DNA of 26,235 bases from Rikenellaceae bacterium (GTDB taxonomy: Bacteria; Bacteroidota; Bacteroidia; Bacteroidales; UBA932), in the NCBI GenBank assembly GCA_900769905.1, contig CAAGIL010000149.1, forward strand, positions 1-26,235, written 5' to 3'. Below, piece by piece: positions 24,509 to 26,235 of the stretch; position 1 is the first letter of the stretch; the number at the start of each line of letters is the position of its first letter. The notes under the pieces are model-generated. The model saw nothing but the letters and a program-made list of their open reading frames with translations, was not told the origin of the DNA and did no database searches. The translations under genes and the position numbers were made by a program.

Positions 24509-25221
24509 CGCAGACTTGCGGGAACATACTCATACGCGAAATGCACGCCCTCGCCGACCCGGGTCAGGTGGAGGGACTTTCCCGTTTCTTCAAGACAGGC
24601 AAAGGCCAGTACGGGGAAGGAGACCGTTTCCTGGGAATCAAGGTCCCCCAGACAAGGGGAGTGGTGAAGTCCTTGTGGAAGCAGCTGGGCTTCGGGGAAC
24701 TGGAGGAAGCAATATCGTCAGAATTCCACGAGATTCGCCTGGCGGCATTGCTCTGCCTGGTGGAGATATTTACCCACTCGAAGAAGAACCCCGTCCTGCA
24801 GAAGCAGTGCGTGGACTTCTACCTTTCGCATACGGCATACATCAACAACTGGGACCTTGTGGACCTGAGCTGCTACCCTTTGCTGGGAGTATGGCTTCTC
24901 GACAAGGACAGGACCCTGCTATACGATCTGGCCAAGAACGGAATGAGCATTTGGGAACAGAGAATAGGCATAGTGAGCACAATGACTTTTGTGCGTCACG
25001 GCCAGGCTGAGGACACTTTTGCCATTGCAGACATACTCCTCCATCACCCTCACGACCTGATACATAAAGCCGTAGGCTGGCTCCTGCGCGAAGCCGGCAA
25101 GAGGGACTTCGATGCCCTTGTCGCCTTCCTCGGGCCTCGCCACCGCACTATGCCTCGCACAATGCTCCGCTACGCAATAGAAAAATTCCCCGAGGACCTC
25201 AGAAGGCAGTACCTTATGTAA
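24505..25221 (+). CDS. AlkD-like DNA alkylation repair protein
   Basis: AlkD-type DNA glycosylases are built of HEAT-like helical repeats and remove N3- and N7-alkylated purines without flipping the base. The 238-aa protein is all-helical with FLGIKVPQTRGVVK near the N-terminus (about 42-55), NNWDLVDLS (114-122) carrying the Trp and Asp that match the key W-D pair of the family, WEQRIGIVSTM (150-160), and KAVGWLLREAGKRD (178-191). Length is typical. It overlaps the HD-HAD gene by 4 nt and is probably co-transcribed. A role linked to the HD-HAD protein in damaged-nucleotide disposal is conceivable but is inference. A 7-bp hairpin without a T-tract lies just after the stop. Confidence 0.92.
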   Translation: MTQTCGNILIREMHALADPGQVEGLSRFFKTGKGQYGEGDRFLGIKVPQTRGVVKSLWKQLGFGELEEAISSEFHEIRLAALLCLVEIFTHSKKNPVLQKQCVDFYLSHTAYINNWDLVDLSCYPLLGVWLLDKDRTLLYDLAKNGMSIWEQRIGIVSTMTFVRHGQAEDTFAIADILLHHPHDLIHKAVGWLLREAGKRDFDALVAFLGPRHRTMPRTMLRYAIEKFPEDLRRQYLM

Positions 25222-25238
25222 TTGGGGTTCCACCCCAA
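25222..25238 (+). other. Hairpin directly after the alkD-like gene
   Basis: TTGGGGT (25222-25228) and ACCCCAA (25232-25238) form a perfect 7-bp stem with a 3-nt TCC loop, starting at the base after the stop codon. No T-tract follows, so it is a weak terminator candidate. It could also protect the 3' end or belong to the structured region downstream. Confidence 0.4.
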
Positions 25239-25883
25239 AGCCTGGCGCTACGCGAAGCTATCGCGCAGGCCTAACCCTGCTTTCGCTCCTGGCCGCCTGA
25301 TGGCGGAGGAGGGGACAGGTTCAAGCGCGGCGCTCCGCGGCCGAGTCTCCTTTCCAACCGGTAAGCCCTTTTCGGGAAATTCACCGCGCGCATGGAGGGA
25401 TTGCAATTAATTGATTACTAGCCATATAGCAAATTGCAACTTGCTCGGTGGCATCAATTTGATTCCACCAAGCGAGTAACTGAAAGGTAATCCGTTTATT
25501 GTCAATTCGTTAGCGGGATACGTCGTGGCAGGTGAATTGCTAGAAGGCGATACATCATCGCGGAGACGTTTACGAAGTTCAAGCTCAGCAGTGCCCAAGC
25601 ATAGCAATACGGGGGACAAAGGTGCGTGCGAAGGCTTAGCAAGGTTGCAAGCAAGGCTGCCCCGATGCGCAAGGCGCAGGGTTGGCAGATCCGGGCAGGC
25701 TTGGCACCCGCGCCGGAGAGCGGGAGGTGCCGCAAGGGACGGCGCAGCCGGATCTTGCGGAGGGACAAGCGGAGCCGAAGGGCTGGAGCGGCAGCGGCTA
25801 GCCGCTGTCCGCGACAGCACTGAGTGCTACGCGATCCTGCTCCGGACCTGCAACCCGAGCAAGCGGCACCGGGAAGGGCATGC
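25239..25883. other. Intergenic stretch with no convincing gene, rich in inverted repeats
   Basis: No frame here has protein-like composition. Visible structures are a CCGCC/GGCGG hairpin near 25303, a stem around ATCAATTTGAT at 25445-25485 (GGTGG/CCACC with CTCG/CGAG), a perfect 16-nt palindrome CAGCGGCTAGCCGCTG at 25792-25807, and AGCACTGAGTGCT at 25816-25828. The left part (25400-25540) is A/T-rich and the right part (25620-25880) GC-rich and purine-rich. A short frame at 25536-25604 reads YIIAETFTKFKLSSAQA and then a stop, with no start codon, and could be a gene remnant. I found no tRNA, rRNA or known riboswitch pattern. Confidence 0.5.
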
Positions 25884-26235
25884 GGGCTCAGAAAGCAGAG
25901 TTTTGAGCCCGGGAAGGCTGTCCGAAGCGGGTTGAGAGGGGCATTTGGGATTGAAAATGGCGATTATGAGCCAGAGAGCGAGTTCGAGAGGGTCTGCGGG
26001 CTCAGAATGCAGAGTTTTGAGCCCGGATGAGGCTTCCGAAGGGGGGCAGCAGGGGGAAACGGGCTCAGGAACGGCGAAATTAATCCCGCGAGGCACTCAA
26101 GAAGGGCTCTAGGGTTCAGAAACCCGTGATTTGATCCCGGGAAGGCTGTCCGAAGCGGGTTGAGAGGGGCATTTGGGATTGAATAATGGCGATTATGAGC
26201 CAGAGAGCGAGTTCGAGAGGGTCTGCGGGCTCAGA
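25884..26235. repeat. Tandem repeat array of alternating 63- and 51-nt units, running off the window
   Basis: Units begin with GGG(C/A/T)T at 25884, 25947, 25998, 26061, 26112, 26175 and 26227, giving lengths 63, 51, 63, 51, 63, 52 and a cut final unit. A larger repeat is nearly exact: 25908-26006 recurs at 26136-26235 with a single inserted base. The 63-nt units at 25884 and 25998 carry an 8-bp hairpin (CGGGCTCA/TGAGCCCG). Both unit lengths are multiples of three, and in one frame the units share a G(L/F/I)R-x3-(F/Y/I)(E/D/N)P pattern. That frame is broken by stops in the 25998 and 26112 units and by the inserted base near 26184. It is either a decayed protein repeat or a structured noncoding repeat. 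Confidence 0.8.

Noticed and set aside
25260..25345. tRNA-like segment with GGTTCAAGC
   Set aside because: The T-loop-like bases lack a pairing T-stem, and no acceptor or anticodon stem can be drawn.
25407..25820. Minus-strand frames of 137 and 88 aa in the gene-free stretch
   Set aside because: Low-complexity Pro/Arg/Leu/Ser-rich composition, spanning strong inverted repeats, with no promoter or binding site; judged spurious.
25824..26030. Plus-strand 68-aa frame covering the start of the repeat array
   Set aside because: It starts at GTG within a hairpin and stops in the third unit. It reveals the codon phase of the repeats but is not credible as an intact gene.
25884..26235. CRISPR array
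   Set aside because: Units are contiguous and homologous along their whole length, with no identical short repeats separated by unique spacers, and no cas genes are present.

Overview
The window looks like chromosomal DNA from a Bacteroidota member, most likely order Bacteroidales; I cannot name a genus. The evidence is the gene set (DUF4301, DUF4380, DUF3089 and DUF5692-like proteins, a fused FtcD, a long-form urocanate hydratase) and the promoters. Several gene starts are preceded by the Bacteroidota pattern TTG/TTTG, 19-20 nt, then TAnnTTTG, and most genes lack a strong Shine-Dalgarno. It is gene dense and moderately GC rich, so many long antisense reading frames are only shadows.

Layout. 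(1) 1-190: two back-to-back terminators. (2) 191-4176, minus strand: operon recF - DUF721/DciA-like - pdxB - DUF4301. (3) 4177-5792, plus: a divergent promoter, a membrane-anchored TPR protein and YebC, ended by a UUCG hairpin. (4) 5858-10157, plus: operon of cyclophilin, secreted DUF4380 protein, cysteine desulfidase/serine dehydratase-like protein and aldehyde dehydrogenase. (5) 10154-16624, minus: complete histidine degradation operon ftcD-hutU-hutH-hutI. Histidine goes to urocanate (HutH), imidazolone propionate (HutU) and formiminoglutamate (HutI). FtcD then passes the formimino group to tetrahydrofolate and deaminates it, giving glutamate, ammonia and a one-carbon unit. (6) 16747-17787, plus: a multi-pass membrane protein of unknown function, divergent from hut. 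(7) 17859-22103, minus: operon hypB - 943-aa iron-sulfur/FAD oxidoreductase - hypA - small membrane protein. (8) 22206-23135, minus: DUF3089 lipoprotein hydrolase. (9) 23249-25221, plus: HD-HAD fusion protein and AlkD-like DNA glycosylase. (10) 25222-26235: about 1 kb without a convincing gene, ending in a tandem repeat array that alternates 63- and 51-nt units and runs off the window.

The best candidate for an undescribed system is region 7, perhaps with region 6. The two nickel chaperones HypA and HypB flank one large multi-cluster flavoprotein and are followed by a small membrane protein, with no hydrogenase, urease or HypCDEF in the window. This suggests a nickel- or redox-dependent function other than a standard [NiFe] hydrogenase, which is inference only. 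Other points of note are a PdxB whose usual substrate-binding Arg reads as Gln, two genes whose promoter places transcription start almost on the start codon, and the codon-phased repeat array.
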